A stretch of 18,576 nucleotides of DNA from Cryomorphaceae bacterium (lineage in GTDB: Bacteria > Bacteroidota > Bacteroidia > Flavobacteriales > BACL11), in contig JACNFT010000058.1 of assembly GCA_014384505.1 (NCBI GenBank), forward strand, positions 1 to 18,576. The letters run 5' to 3'. Position 1 is the stretch's first letter. Every line of letters begins with the position of its first letter. The translations under genes and the position numbers were made by a program. Under the pieces are notes generated by a model. It made no database searches, was not told where the DNA came from, and saw only the letters and a list, made by a program, of their open reading frames with translations. This document shows, piece after piece, positions 1 through 7,363 of this stretch.

Positions 1-308
1 GGATTTCAAATGGAAATTCTGGATTGTATAGAAATGATGCTGGAGCAATTTACCCGTATAATATTGGTTCAATCATGACTATTACTGGAAATAGTGCAAG
101 TGAATCTGGCTACTATTATTTCTATTATAACATTGAAGTTGAGGTTCCTTGTGAAAGTATAACAACTACAATTAATGAATTTAATTCGAACAAGAAGTTA
201 ACTAAAATAGTTGATGTATTAGGTAGAGATGTAGATGCAACAGCAAAAACACCATTGTTCTATATATATGATGATGGAACAGTAGAGAAAAAAATAATTA
301 TAGAATAA
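1..308 (+). CDS. C-terminal part of a secreted protein with a T9SS sorting domain (5' end outside window)
   Basis: The reading frame is open to the left edge, so the N-terminus is missing and the overall function cannot be named. About 100 residues remain. The first half is rich in Gly, Ser, Asn and Tyr (for example GYYYFYYNIEVEVPC) and resembles the beta-rich linker or Ig-like modules found before sorting domains in Bacteroidota surface proteins. The last 40 or so residues form a type A T9SS C-terminal domain: a KIVDVLGR core, a LFYIYDDGTVEKK stretch and a KIIIE end. Such proteins are exported by Sec, then moved across the outer membrane by the type IX system, with the domain cleaved off. 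The TAA stop overlaps the ATG of the next gene by one base, so the two are probably co-transcribed. A TTG at 24-26 is merely internal. Confidence 0.75.
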   Translation, partial: ISNGNSGLYRNDAGAIYPYNIGSIMTITGNSASESGYYYFYYNIEVEVPCESITTTINEFNSNKKLTKIVDVLGRDVDATAKTPLFYIYDDGTVEKKIIIE

Positions 309-1444
309 TGAAAAAAGGTATACTAATATGTGCCTTTCTACCTTTATTAATTATTGCTCAGCAAAAAAAAGAAGTTCTTTTTATTGGGAATTCTTATACT
401 TATGTAAATGATTTACCTAACTTGGTAAAGCAAATAGCCTTATCTTTTGGTGATACGCTTATATATGATAGTAGTACCCCTGGTGGCGCTAATTTTAATG
501 CACATAGTACAAATACACAAACACTTAACAAAATTAATCAACAGCAATGGGATTATGTAGTATTGCAAGCGCAGAGTCAAGAACCTTCATTTTCTTCAGG
601 ACAAGTGGCTAATGATACTTATCCTTATGCTAAAATTTTAGTGGATTCTATTCATGCGAACTCAATCTGTACAGAACCTTTATTTTTTATGACTTGGGGT
701 AGGAAGTATGGCGATCAGCAGAATTGCCAAAATTACCCACCTATTTGTACTTATCAGGGTATGCAGCAAAGGTTAAGGGAAAGTTATTTAGAAATGACTT
801 TTAACGATAGCTCATCTTGTGCTCCAGTGGGCATGGCTTGGAAGGCATTAATTGCAATAGATAGTACTATTAATTTATATTCTTCTGATAATAGCCATCC
901 TAGCATTTATGGAAGTTATTTGGCGGCTTGTACTTTTTATACTAGTATCTTTAAAAAGAGTGCAGTTGGTAGTACATATTGGCCAAATGCTATTGATTCG
1001 CTTACTGCCCTTAGTTTGCAGCAAATAGGGAGTAGTACAGTATTGGATAGTTTTGGGGTTTGGAATATCTTTAATGCTGAACTTGATTTTTATCAAGATA
1101 ATGATAGTGTTAGCTTTACAAACCTTTCTACTAATTATGAAAGTCTAGTATGGGATTTTGGTGATGGAAATACTTCTTTTGATGAGAATCCAACCCATGT
1201 GTATACAACTAGTGGTAATTATACTATTACCTTATCGGCCTTAACTAATGGAGGTTGTTTGTTAGATACTTCTTCAGTAACTATATCTGTTAGTGTGAGT
1301 ACTAATATTAATGAGTTAACTAGTAAAAAAGTATTATTAAACATTACAGATATTTTAGGCCGAACAACTAATGCAATTAAAAATACCCATTTATTTTACC
1401 ATTTCAATAATGGTACAGTGGAGAAGAAGATAATAATTGAATAG
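308..1444 (+). CDS. Secreted SGNH hydrolase-like protein with PKD domain and T9SS sorting domain
   Basis: This 378-residue protein is predicted to be secreted. Residues 1-17 form a signal peptide (Lys-Lys start, hydrophobic core, then AQQ). The catalytic region resembles the SGNH/DUF4886 group: FIGNSYT puts the candidate nucleophile at Ser29 (GNS rather than GDS), a Gly-Gly pair lies at 59-60, and the D-x-x-H pair is Asp194 and His197 within SDNSHPS. A PKD domain follows at about 255-330, with the signature WDFGDG at 282-287 and a Tyr-rich end (HVYTTSGNYTITL). The last 45 residues are a T9SS domain (ITDILGR, then EKKIIIE). The likely role is an extracellular esterase or carbohydrate deacetylase; the substrate cannot be told from sequence. 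It overlaps the upstream gene by one base and ends tail to tail with the minus-strand UspA fragment. Confidence 0.82.
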   Translation: MKKGILICAFLPLLIIAQQKKEVLFIGNSYTYVNDLPNLVKQIALSFGDTLIYDSSTPGGANFNAHSTNTQTLNKINQQQWDYVVLQAQSQEPSFSSGQVANDTYPYAKILVDSIHANSICTEPLFFMTWGRKYGDQQNCQNYPPICTYQGMQQRLRESYLEMTFNDSSSCAPVGMAWKALIAIDSTINLYSSDNSHPSIYGSYLAACTFYTSIFKKSAVGSTYWPNAIDSLTALSLQQIGSSTVLDSFGVWNIFNAELDFYQDNDSVSFTNLSTNYESLVWDFGDGNTSFDENPTHVYTTSGNYTITLSALTNGGCLLDTSSVTISVSVSTNINELTSKKVLLNITDILGRTTNAIKNTHLFYHFNNGTVEKKIIIE

Positions 1445-1445
1445 C

Positions 1446-1721
1446 CTAGTCCTTTAAAGTAAGCCTTAGTACAGAACAAGCTGAATTTACAGCAAACTTA
1501 TCTTTTCCTGTACCAAATAGCATAGTTGACCAAGTATCTTTTCTAGTTGTACCAATAACTAATAAATCATTTTCAGCTGTTAAGTCAGAAACAGTATCTA
1601 TAGGGCTTTCTGATGGAACAAGTAAAATATTTTTTCTAGTGGCTTGCAAATAAATAGCATTAGGTTTATGCTTTATATTATTAAGGTTTTTTTTATCTTT
1701 ACCTAAATTAAAAATACACAT
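1446..1721 (-). CDS. UspA-domain C-terminal fragment, possible gene remnant
   Basis: The 91-residue product resembles only the second half of a universal stress protein domain: DLLVIGTTRKDTW, then MLFGTGKDKFAV and ACSVLRLTLKD. This matches the usual UspA pattern of a nucleotide-binding Gly-rich loop followed by a Pro-Cys-like end strand. A normal UspA domain has about 140 residues, so the first half is absent. The open frame ends at a stop (TGA, 1776-1778 on this strand) just inside the antiporter gene, so no longer start exists nearby. The similar end of UspA-tailed membrane transporters makes a decayed transporter gene another possible source. Its ATG (1721-1719) shares bases with the antiporter ATG in the opposite direction. 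It may be a pseudogene or a small functional protein; the similarity was judged by eye. Confidence 0.45.
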   Translation of the reverse strand: MCIFNLGKDKKNLNNIKHKPNAIYLQATRKNILLVPSESPIDTVSDLTAENDLLVIGTTRKDTWSTMLFGTGKDKFAVNSACSVLRLTLKD

Positions 1722-3636
1722 GTCAGAAACCCTTATATTATTAGTTGCTTTTGTGATTATTGCAGTTGCTTCTAGTCAAATCTCAAAGTTGTTTACTAAA
1801 TTACATTTACCAATTATTACAGGTATTTTATTTGTTGGCATCATTGCAGGTCCATTTATCCTTAAAATGGTGCCAACTGGAATTCATTTAAAATTAGGAT
1901 TTATTAATGATTTATCATTGGCTTTTATTGCTTTTGCTGCAGGTTCTGAGCTTTATTTAAAGGAGCTTAGGAATAGAATAAAACAAATCTCTTGGATAAC
2001 ATTTGGGCAATTATTTATCATATTTAGTATGAGTAGTACTATCATTTACTTCTTGGCAAATCAAATTCCTTTTATGGCTGATTTGTCAGTAAATAATAAA
2101 TTAGTTATTGCTTTATTTATGGGTACTATTTTTGTTGCACGCTCGCCTTCATCTGCCATTGCAGTTATTAATGAGTTACGTGCTAAAGGCCCTTTTACAT
2201 CAACAGTACTAGGAGTTACAGTTGTAAAGGAAGTATTTGTAATTATCTTATTTACCATTGTCCTTGCATCATCTAAGTCAATGATAAATAATGATGTAAT
2301 TGGTGTTGTCTTTATTATTGCTTTACTTGCTGAATTGTTAGTTTCTTTTGCCTTAGGTTATGGTTTAGGGCGTTTGCTATCAAAAATAATGTCACTTAAA
2401 ATGGAGGAGAATTACAAAGCAGTCATTATTGTTTTTGTAGGTTATTTAGTGTATGTGTTTACGCATTATATTGGGGTGTATTCTAAAGAGTGGATAGGGC
2501 ATGAGGTGTTTTTAGAACCTTTATTAATCTGTATTATTGCTGGTTTTGTGGTAGCTAATTACACTAATTTCCGCTTTGAGTTTTTAACCATTATGGAAAA
2601 AGTAGGTCCTTTTGTTTATATAGCTTTCTTTACCCTTACAGGTTTGTCATTATCCATTGATTTATTATTATCGGTTTGGCAAATTGCGTTATTATTATTT
2701 TTTATTAGACTAATAAGTGTTATTATTGGTACAGTTGTAGGGGGTGTTTTTGCTGGTGATAAAATGAAATACAACTTATTAGGAGGGATGTCTTATGTAA
2801 CACAAGCTGGTGTGGCAATAGGGCTTTCTACTATTGTTGCAAAGGAATTTCCTGCTTGGGGTGAGGAGTTTTTAACCTTATTGGTTGCAGTTATTGTTAT
2901 TAATCTTATTGTTGGCCCTCCATTGTTTAAATGGGCAATTAATTTGATGGATGAAGCACATACCAAGGCAAATTCTAAGGATGGTGATGTCATTCGTGAT
3001 GCCATTATTTTTGGATATGAAAATCAATCTATTGCCCTTGCTACACAATTGATAAGCCAAGGGTGGAGTGTGAAAATTGCTACTCAACTAACTAAGGATA
3101 AAACAAAAGATATTGACAATGCAGAGATAGTTCATATTAAAACTTTGGATAATACTGCATTTAAGCAACTGGAATGTGAAAAAGCAAATACTATTGTTAC
3201 TATGCTTTCGGATGATGATAATTTAATAATTGCAAATAATGCTTATGAATCCTTAGGTACTAAAAACTTAATTGTAAGGTTAAATGATAGGAATAATGCA
3301 GAGAAATTCCAAAAATTAGATGCTAAAATAGTAGAGCCAAATACAGCAATGGTTAGTTTGCTGGATCATTTTGTGCGCTCTCCACAAGCTACATCCTTAT
3401 TACTGGGCATGGAAGATGGTAAAGACACTATTGATATTGAAATAACGGCAAAAGAAATGCATGGTATGGCACTGAGGGATTTACGTTTCCCTCAAGATGC
3501 AATTATTTTATCTGTTCATAGGAAAGATAATGCACTAATTTGTCATGGGTTTACTAGGCTAAGACTAGGGGATATTGTAACAGTTGTTGGTAGTCCTGAA
3601 AGTTTAGATAAAGTGAGTTATAAATTGGCTAATTAA
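1720..3636 (+). CDS. CPA2-family cation:proton antiporter with C-terminal RCK (TrkA) domains
   Basis: This inner-membrane protein of 638 residues should exchange Na+ or K+ for protons. Residues 1-410 are a Na_H_Exchanger domain with about 12 hydrophobic segments. Family marks include the AFAAGSEL segment near 75, the polar SPSSAIAVINEL helix near 145, and SYVTQAGVAIGLS near 360. The cytosolic tail has an RCK_N-like region (about 425-540) and an RCK_C region (about 560-636, ending DIVTVVGSPESLDKV). These domains normally gate transport by binding nucleotides or ions. The expected Gly-rich loop is changed here: the sequence is FGYENQS at 431-437 instead of GxGxxG, so NAD(H) binding may be weak or lost. 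The start was chosen because the first helix begins right after it. It appears to head a run with gcvT, the ComB-family gene and the phospholipase-like gene. Confidence 0.88.
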   Translation: MSETLILLVAFVIIAVASSQISKLFTKLHLPIITGILFVGIIAGPFILKMVPTGIHLKLGFINDLSLAFIAFAAGSELYLKELRNRIKQISWITFGQLFIIFSMSSTIIYFLANQIPFMADLSVNNKLVIALFMGTIFVARSPSSAIAVINELRAKGPFTSTVLGVTVVKEVFVIILFTIVLASSKSMINNDVIGVVFIIALLAELLVSFALGYGLGRLLSKIMSLKMEENYKAVIIVFVGYLVYVFTHYIGVYSKEWIGHEVFLEPLLICIIAGFVVANYTNFRFEFLTIMEKVGPFVYIAFFTLTGLSLSIDLLLSVWQIALLLFFIRLISVIIGTVVGGVFAGDKMKYNLLGGMSYVTQAGVAIGLSTIVAKEFPAWGEEFLTLLVAVIVINLIVGPPLFKWAINLMDEAHTKANSKDGDVIRDAIIFGYENQSIALATQLISQGWSVKIATQLTKDKTKDIDNAEIVHIKTLDNTAFKQLECEKANTIVTMLSDDDNLIIANNAYESLGTKNLIVRLNDRNNAEKFQKLDAKIVEPNTAMVSLLDHFVRSPQATSLLLGMEDGKDTIDIEITAKEMHGMALRDLRFPQDAIILSVHRKDNALICHGFTRLRLGDIVTVVGSPESLDKVSYKLAN

Positions 3637-3657
3637 TATAAATTTACCAAAAAAAAG

Positions 3658-4731
3658 ATGAAACAATTAGTATTATCTCAGGTGCATGAAAGTATTGGAG
3701 GGAAAATGGTGGAATTTGCAGGATATAACATGCCAGTACAATATGAGGGTGTAAAAGCAGAACACCTTACCGTTAGAAATGAAGTTGGTGTTTTTGATGT
3801 TTCTCACATGGGGGAAGTTTTTGTTAGTGGCGAAAAAGCTCTAGATTTCTTACAATACATTACAACTAATGATGTAAGTAAACTTAAACCTGGTAAAATT
3901 CAATACACTTGTTTACCTAATACTGATGGTGGAATAGTGGATGATTTCTTGTTGTATATGCTTGCTGAAAATAGTTATTTATTAGTGGTTAATGCATCAA
4001 ATATGGAAAAAGATTTAGCTTGGATTAATAAGCATAATACCTTTGGATGTGCGATCAATAATCAATCGGATAATTATTCCTTATTAGCTGTGCAAGGCCC
4101 TAAGTCAATTGAACTTTTACAGGAACTTACTGTCGTTAACTTATCAGAAATAAAATACTACAATTTTAAAATTGGGAATATTGCAGGTGTTGAGGATGTA
4201 ATTCTATCTCGTACGGGTTATACTGGTGAAATTGGGTTTGAACTCTATATTAAAAATGAATCTGTAAAACAGGTTTGGGAGGCTATTTTTAGTACTTCAA
4301 TAGAACTAAAACCTATAGGGCTTGCCGCAAGAGACACTTTGCGTTTGGAGAAAGGCTTTTGTTTATATGGTAATGATATTAATGATACAACATCACCTAT
4401 TGAGGCAGGACTTGGTTGGATCACTAAATTCACAAAAGAGTTTATAAATCATAAACAATTAAAAGACCAAAAGGAGGGAAGTGCAACTAGAAAATTAGTT
4501 GGATTGGAAGTTGTTGATAAAGGAATTGCTCGTAATGGATATCCAATTGTTGATGAAAATGGTATTGAGATTGGTATTGTTACTTCTGGTACTATGTCTC
4601 CTAGTTTAAATAAAGCAATTGCAATGGCATATGTTACAAAAGAACTTTCTGAAGTTGGGAGTGAGGTTTATATTCAAGTACGTAAAAAACAAATAAAGGC
4701 TGAAGTAGTTTCTTTACCATTTTTGAAATAA
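3658..4731 (+). CDS. gcvT: Glycine cleavage system T protein (aminomethyltransferase)
   Basis: GcvT takes the aminomethyl group from the lipoyl arm of the H protein, releases ammonia and makes 5,10-methylene-tetrahydrofolate in the cytoplasm. The 357-residue length is normal. Recognisable features are GGKMVEFAGYNMPVQY near residues 14-29, VFDVSHMGE at 45-53, TNDV near 70, and GGIVDDFLLY at 91-100, where Asp96 corresponds by eye to the catalytic aspartate of the E. coli enzyme (Asp101). Later come LSRTGYTGEIGFELY and LAARDTLRLEKGFCLYG, both typical of the folate-binding region, and the C-terminal barrel domain (SGTMSPSL). It lies 21 bases after the antiporter, and its TAA overlaps the next ATG by one base. 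The other glycine cleavage genes (gcvH, gcvP) are not in the window. Confidence 0.95.
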   Translation: MKQLVLSQVHESIGGKMVEFAGYNMPVQYEGVKAEHLTVRNEVGVFDVSHMGEVFVSGEKALDFLQYITTNDVSKLKPGKIQYTCLPNTDGGIVDDFLLYMLAENSYLLVVNASNMEKDLAWINKHNTFGCAINNQSDNYSLLAVQGPKSIELLQELTVVNLSEIKYYNFKIGNIAGVEDVILSRTGYTGEIGFELYIKNESVKQVWEAIFSTSIELKPIGLAARDTLRLEKGFCLYGNDINDTTSPIEAGLGWITKFTKEFINHKQLKDQKEGSATRKLVGLEVVDKGIARNGYPIVDENGIEIGIVTSGTMSPSLNKAIAMAYVTKELSEVGSEVYIQVRKKQIKAEVVSLPFLK

Positions 4732-5453
4732 TGTTAGAAAATAAAAATATATCGGTTTGCTTTACTGCCGATCAGTTTGAAAAATATGCTGATGGGAAAT
4801 CAACTGTAGTTGTAGTTGATGTATTAAGAGCAACCTCAGTAATTTCTACTGCTTTTATGGAGGGAGTAGAGGCTGTTATACCGGTGCAAACTTTGGATGA
4901 AGCACTTTCCTATAAAGGTAAAGAAGGATATATTGTTGCTGCTGAACGTAATGCTAAGCCAATTGAGGGTTTTGATTATGGAAATTCTCCCTTTCATTAT
5001 ATCAATGCGGATGTTAAGGGGAAAACATTAGTACTCACGACAACGAATGGAACTAAAGCAATCCATAATGCAAGAGAGCATAAAGTGATTACTGCTTCTT
5101 ATATCAATATTGAAGCAGTTGCAACGTATTTAATTGAAGAACATAATGATGTGATTATTTTGTGTTCAGGTTGGAAAGGGGTGTTTAATTTGGAAGATCC
5201 AATTTTTGCAGGAAGTTTAGCTACTCTATTATTAGATTCAGGTAAGTATGATTCTAACTGTGATTCCTTATTTGCTTCTAAGCAATTATTGAATAATGCA
5301 AATGGTGATTTATTTACTTATTTAGGTGATTCTTCCCATAGGAGAAGATTAAAATCATTAAATATGGAAGATGACACTCGTTTTTGTTTATCACCACCAA
5401 TTAAATCAGATGTTATTCCAATACTAAAAGGAGATAAATTAGTCATGTTATAA
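4731..5453 (+). CDS. comB: ComB-family 2-phosphosulfolactate phosphatase
   Basis: The 240-residue protein belongs to the ComB family, whose founding member removes phosphate from 2-phosphosulfolactate in coenzyme M synthesis of methanogens. Family motifs are clear: VVDVLRATSVIS near residues 28-39, AAERNAKPIEGFDYGNSP, TLVLTTTNGTKAI, and LCSGWKGVFNLEDPIFAG. It is a Mg-dependent cytosolic enzyme. None of the other coenzyme M genes is nearby, and coenzyme M is not expected in this group, so the true substrate here is unknown; it may be another sulfolactate-like compound. It overlaps gcvT by one base and is followed after one base by the phospholipase-like gene, so it is probably translated from the same message. 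The family assignment is firm; the reaction is taken from the family. Confidence 0.88.
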   Translation: MLENKNISVCFTADQFEKYADGKSTVVVVDVLRATSVISTAFMEGVEAVIPVQTLDEALSYKGKEGYIVAAERNAKPIEGFDYGNSPFHYINADVKGKTLVLTTTNGTKAIHNAREHKVITASYINIEAVATYLIEEHNDVIILCSGWKGVFNLEDPIFAGSLATLLLDSGKYDSNCDSLFASKQLLNNANGDLFTYLGDSSHRRRLKSLNMEDDTRFCLSPPIKSDVIPILKGDKLVML

Positions 5454-5454
5454 G

Positions 5455-6417
5455 ATGAATAGAAACTTTAAAATAATTGTATTTTTTTTGTTTTTAAGTT
5501 CAATCTTATGCGCTTCAATCCCATGGGGATTTTACGCCCATAAAAGAGTAAATAGATATGCTGTATTTACCCTGCCGGAAGAATTAGTTGGCTTTTATAA
5601 AAAACATATTGACCACTTAACTGAGCATGCTGTTGATGCTGATAAAAGGAGGTATGCGATAAAAGAAGAGGCACCTAGGCACTATATTGACATAGATCAT
5701 TATGGTGAAAATCCTTTTCAGGAAATGCCCAGAAAATGGACGGATGCTGTAGAAAAATTTTCACAAGATACTCTACTTGCATATGGCATTGTTCCTTGGC
5801 ATATTCAAACTGTCTATAACCGATTAGTAAAAGCCTTTCAGGAAAAGGATATTGATTATATTCTGAAAAATTCTGCTGATTTAGGGCATTATGTTTCTGA
5901 TGCACATGTCCCATTACATACTACTGAAAATTATGACGGTCAGCTAACAAATCAAAAGGGGATCCATGCCTTTTGGGAAAGCAGATTACCTGAACTTTTT
6001 GCTGATAATTATGATTATTTGGTTGGTACTGCTGAATATCAATATTCAGTGTTAGATGTAGCTTGGCAGGCAGTTGAAAGTAGTTTTAATTCTTTAGATT
6101 CAGTCCTGTTATTTGAGAAGGAGTTGTCTCTAGAGTTTGAACAAGACAAGCAGTATTCCTATGAAAAAAGAGGAACAAAAACTATAAAAGTAAAATCTGC
6201 TGATTATTCACTAGCTTATCATACCAAATTAGATGGTATGGTCGAAAGACGATTAAGGCTTTCAATAATAGCTATCGGTAATTTGTGGTATTCTGCTTGG
6301 GTAGATGCTGGGCAACCAATACTAGAAGGAATGCAGAAAAGTGACAATCCTTTTACTGAGGAAATTATTATAGACCTCAAGATAACACCGGATGATGCTA
6401 GAGGGCATCAGCATTGA
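5455..6417 (+). CDS. Secreted zinc-dependent phospholipase C / S1-P1 nuclease-fold hydrolase
   Basis: This 320-residue protein starts with a signal peptide (about 1-20, MNRNFK then a hydrophobic run) and should act outside the inner membrane. The mostly helical fold is recognised by a spaced set of zinc ligands: Trp24 and His29 (WGFYAH), Asp63, His76 (or His82, in HYIDIDHY), His145 and Asp149 (LGHYVSDAH), His155 (PLHTTENYD), His171 and Glu175 (HAFWE). Related enzymes cleave phospholipids or single-stranded nucleic acids at a three-zinc centre. Glu175 at the last position matches the Bacillus-type phospholipase C, whereas the Trp-His spacing of five matches the nucleases, so the substrate cannot be decided. 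The assignments are by eye. It follows the ComB-family gene after one base and ends directly against the convergent barrel-protein gene. Confidence 0.78.
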   Translation: MNRNFKIIVFFLFLSSILCASIPWGFYAHKRVNRYAVFTLPEELVGFYKKHIDHLTEHAVDADKRRYAIKEEAPRHYIDIDHYGENPFQEMPRKWTDAVEKFSQDTLLAYGIVPWHIQTVYNRLVKAFQEKDIDYILKNSADLGHYVSDAHVPLHTTENYDGQLTNQKGIHAFWESRLPELFADNYDYLVGTAEYQYSVLDVAWQAVESSFNSLDSVLLFEKELSLEFEQDKQYSYEKRGTKTIKVKSADYSLAYHTKLDGMVERRLRLSIIAIGNLWYSAWVDAGQPILEGMQKSDNPFTEEIIIDLKITPDDARGHQH

Positions 6418-7215
6418 TTAGTGCGACCAGAAATGTCTTCCTAGGTGAAAGGCTAATTTAATTTTAGCATAAGCACCCATTGAACTAAATTTATCGGTTC
6501 TATCTTCAATATATTTAATATCAGCAGTTTTGTTATAAGAAGTAAATGTGCTGTTTGTTGTTCCAGATCCAATGTTAAAGCCAATAATTGGCTCAACTGA
6601 GAATATCTCTCTACTATTAAAGTTAAATAGTGACCAACCTACAGCTATTCCAATGTTAGAGCCAAAACTACTGCTCTTATCTTCTGTCCAATCACCATTC
6701 TCTAGATCTATATTGTTTTTGTCATTAGTTAACCCAATTCCAAATGAAGTCTCAAAAAACATTGCATTACCTCTTCCTGTTTCTATATAGTATCTTAATT
6801 TGGGTGTCGCTCCTAATGTAAGATTGTTTAGTCTGTTAATCATAGTAGTATCATCATCATTTGTATTGAAACCTCCTAAATCTAAACCCAAACCAATTAA
6901 AAATCCATCAGCAACAAAATAACCAAAACTTACATTTTTTAAAAATCTATCTTCCCAATCATCAAAATTTGTAGCATCCAAATCATATTGAAAATTTGTT
7001 TGCGAATTATAAAAATCACTCCAATCTCCATCTGCTTCAGATATTATAGTTCCGTTAGATGTTATTTTTTCATCAAATTCACCTCCGGTTACCCAATTAA
7101 ATCCTATATCTAAGCCTGTACCAATTTCAATTTGCCAAATTCCTTTTTCTATTTTTTGTGCACTTAAGTTTAGTGTAAATAAAGTGATTATTCCAAGAGT
7201 AATTATTTTTTTCAT
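6418..7215 (-). CDS. Outer-membrane beta-barrel protein, function unknown
   Basis: The protein has 265 residues with a clear signal peptide (MKKIITLGIITLFTLNLSAQ). After it come alternating polar and hydrophobic strands rich in Gly, Asn, Asp and aromatic residues (for example GIWQIEIGTGLDIGFNW, SFGYFVADGFLIGLGLDL, TPKLRYYIETG, TSFGIGLTND). This is the pattern of a small barrel of the PorT/OMP_b-brl type seen throughout Bacteroidota. An acidic, Asp/Asn-rich loop occurs near residues 80-125. No enzyme motif is visible. The start is preceded by a likely promoter box at 7241-7248, so it is probably transcribed alone. Its stop codon directly abuts the stop of the convergent phospholipase-like gene. 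It shares its general design, but no evident close sequence similarity, with the next barrel gene. Confidence 0.8.
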   Translation of the reverse strand: MKKIITLGIITLFTLNLSAQKIEKGIWQIEIGTGLDIGFNWVTGGEFDEKITSNGTIISEADGDWSDFYNSQTNFQYDLDATNFDDWEDRFLKNVSFGYFVADGFLIGLGLDLGGFNTNDDDTTMINRLNNLTLGATPKLRYYIETGRGNAMFFETSFGIGLTNDKNNIDLENGDWTEDKSSSFGSNIGIAVGWSLFNFNSREIFSVEPIIGFNIGSGTTNSTFTSYNKTADIKYIEDRTDKFSSMGAYAKIKLAFHLGRHFWSH

Positions 7216-7240
7216 TCTTTTAGTATAAATTATTTCATTG

Positions 7241-7248
7241 CAAAAATA
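7241..7248 (-). promoter_or_regulatory. Candidate -7 promoter box for the barrel-protein gene
   Basis: On the minus strand this reads TATTTTTG, which fits the Bacteroidota consensus TAnnTTTG. Transcription would start near 7235, giving a leader of about 20 bases before the ATG at 7215. No TTG box is seen at the expected upstream distance, and the region is AT-rich, so a chance match is possible. Confidence 0.4.
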
Positions 7249-7290
7249 GTAAATCCAAACAAATAAGTAATTATTATATATAATATATCA

Positions 7291-7309
7291 TAACTATTTA
7301 TAATAGTTA
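7291..7309. repeat. Inverted repeat in the gap between the two barrel genes
   Basis: TAACTATT and AATAGTTA form a perfect 8-base inverted repeat around a 3-base centre. It sits within the 148-base gap 7216-7363, which is otherwise very AT-rich and holds no gene. It lies about 45-65 bases upstream of the candidate promoter box for the minus-strand gene at 6418-7215, where an activator could bind. No T-rich run follows, so it is not a typical terminator. Confidence 0.35.
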
Positions 7310-7310
7310 A

Positions 7311-7333
7311 ATAAAAAATCCTGCATATGCAAG
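7311..7333 (-). terminator. Weak candidate Rho-independent terminator after the dnaN/barrel-protein pair
   Basis: Read on the minus strand, CTTGC-ATAT-GCAGG can fold into a five-pair stem (one G-T pair) with a four-base loop, followed by A and six T residues. It lies about 30 bases after the stop of the gene at 7364-8095, the right place to end that message. The short stem makes it only a moderate candidate. Confidence 0.4.
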
Positions 7334-7363
7334 CTTTAAATTTTCATTAGAATAGTTTATTTA

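Noticed and set aside
24..308. TTG at 24 as a true start for the first gene
   Set aside because: The same frame stays open to base 3, and the encoded part is clearly the end of a larger exported protein with no signal peptide at that TTG.
875..1096. Open frame of 73 codons on the minus strand within the SGNH hydrolase-like gene
   Set aside because: It is antisense to a gene with clear domains, and its product shows no recognisable feature.
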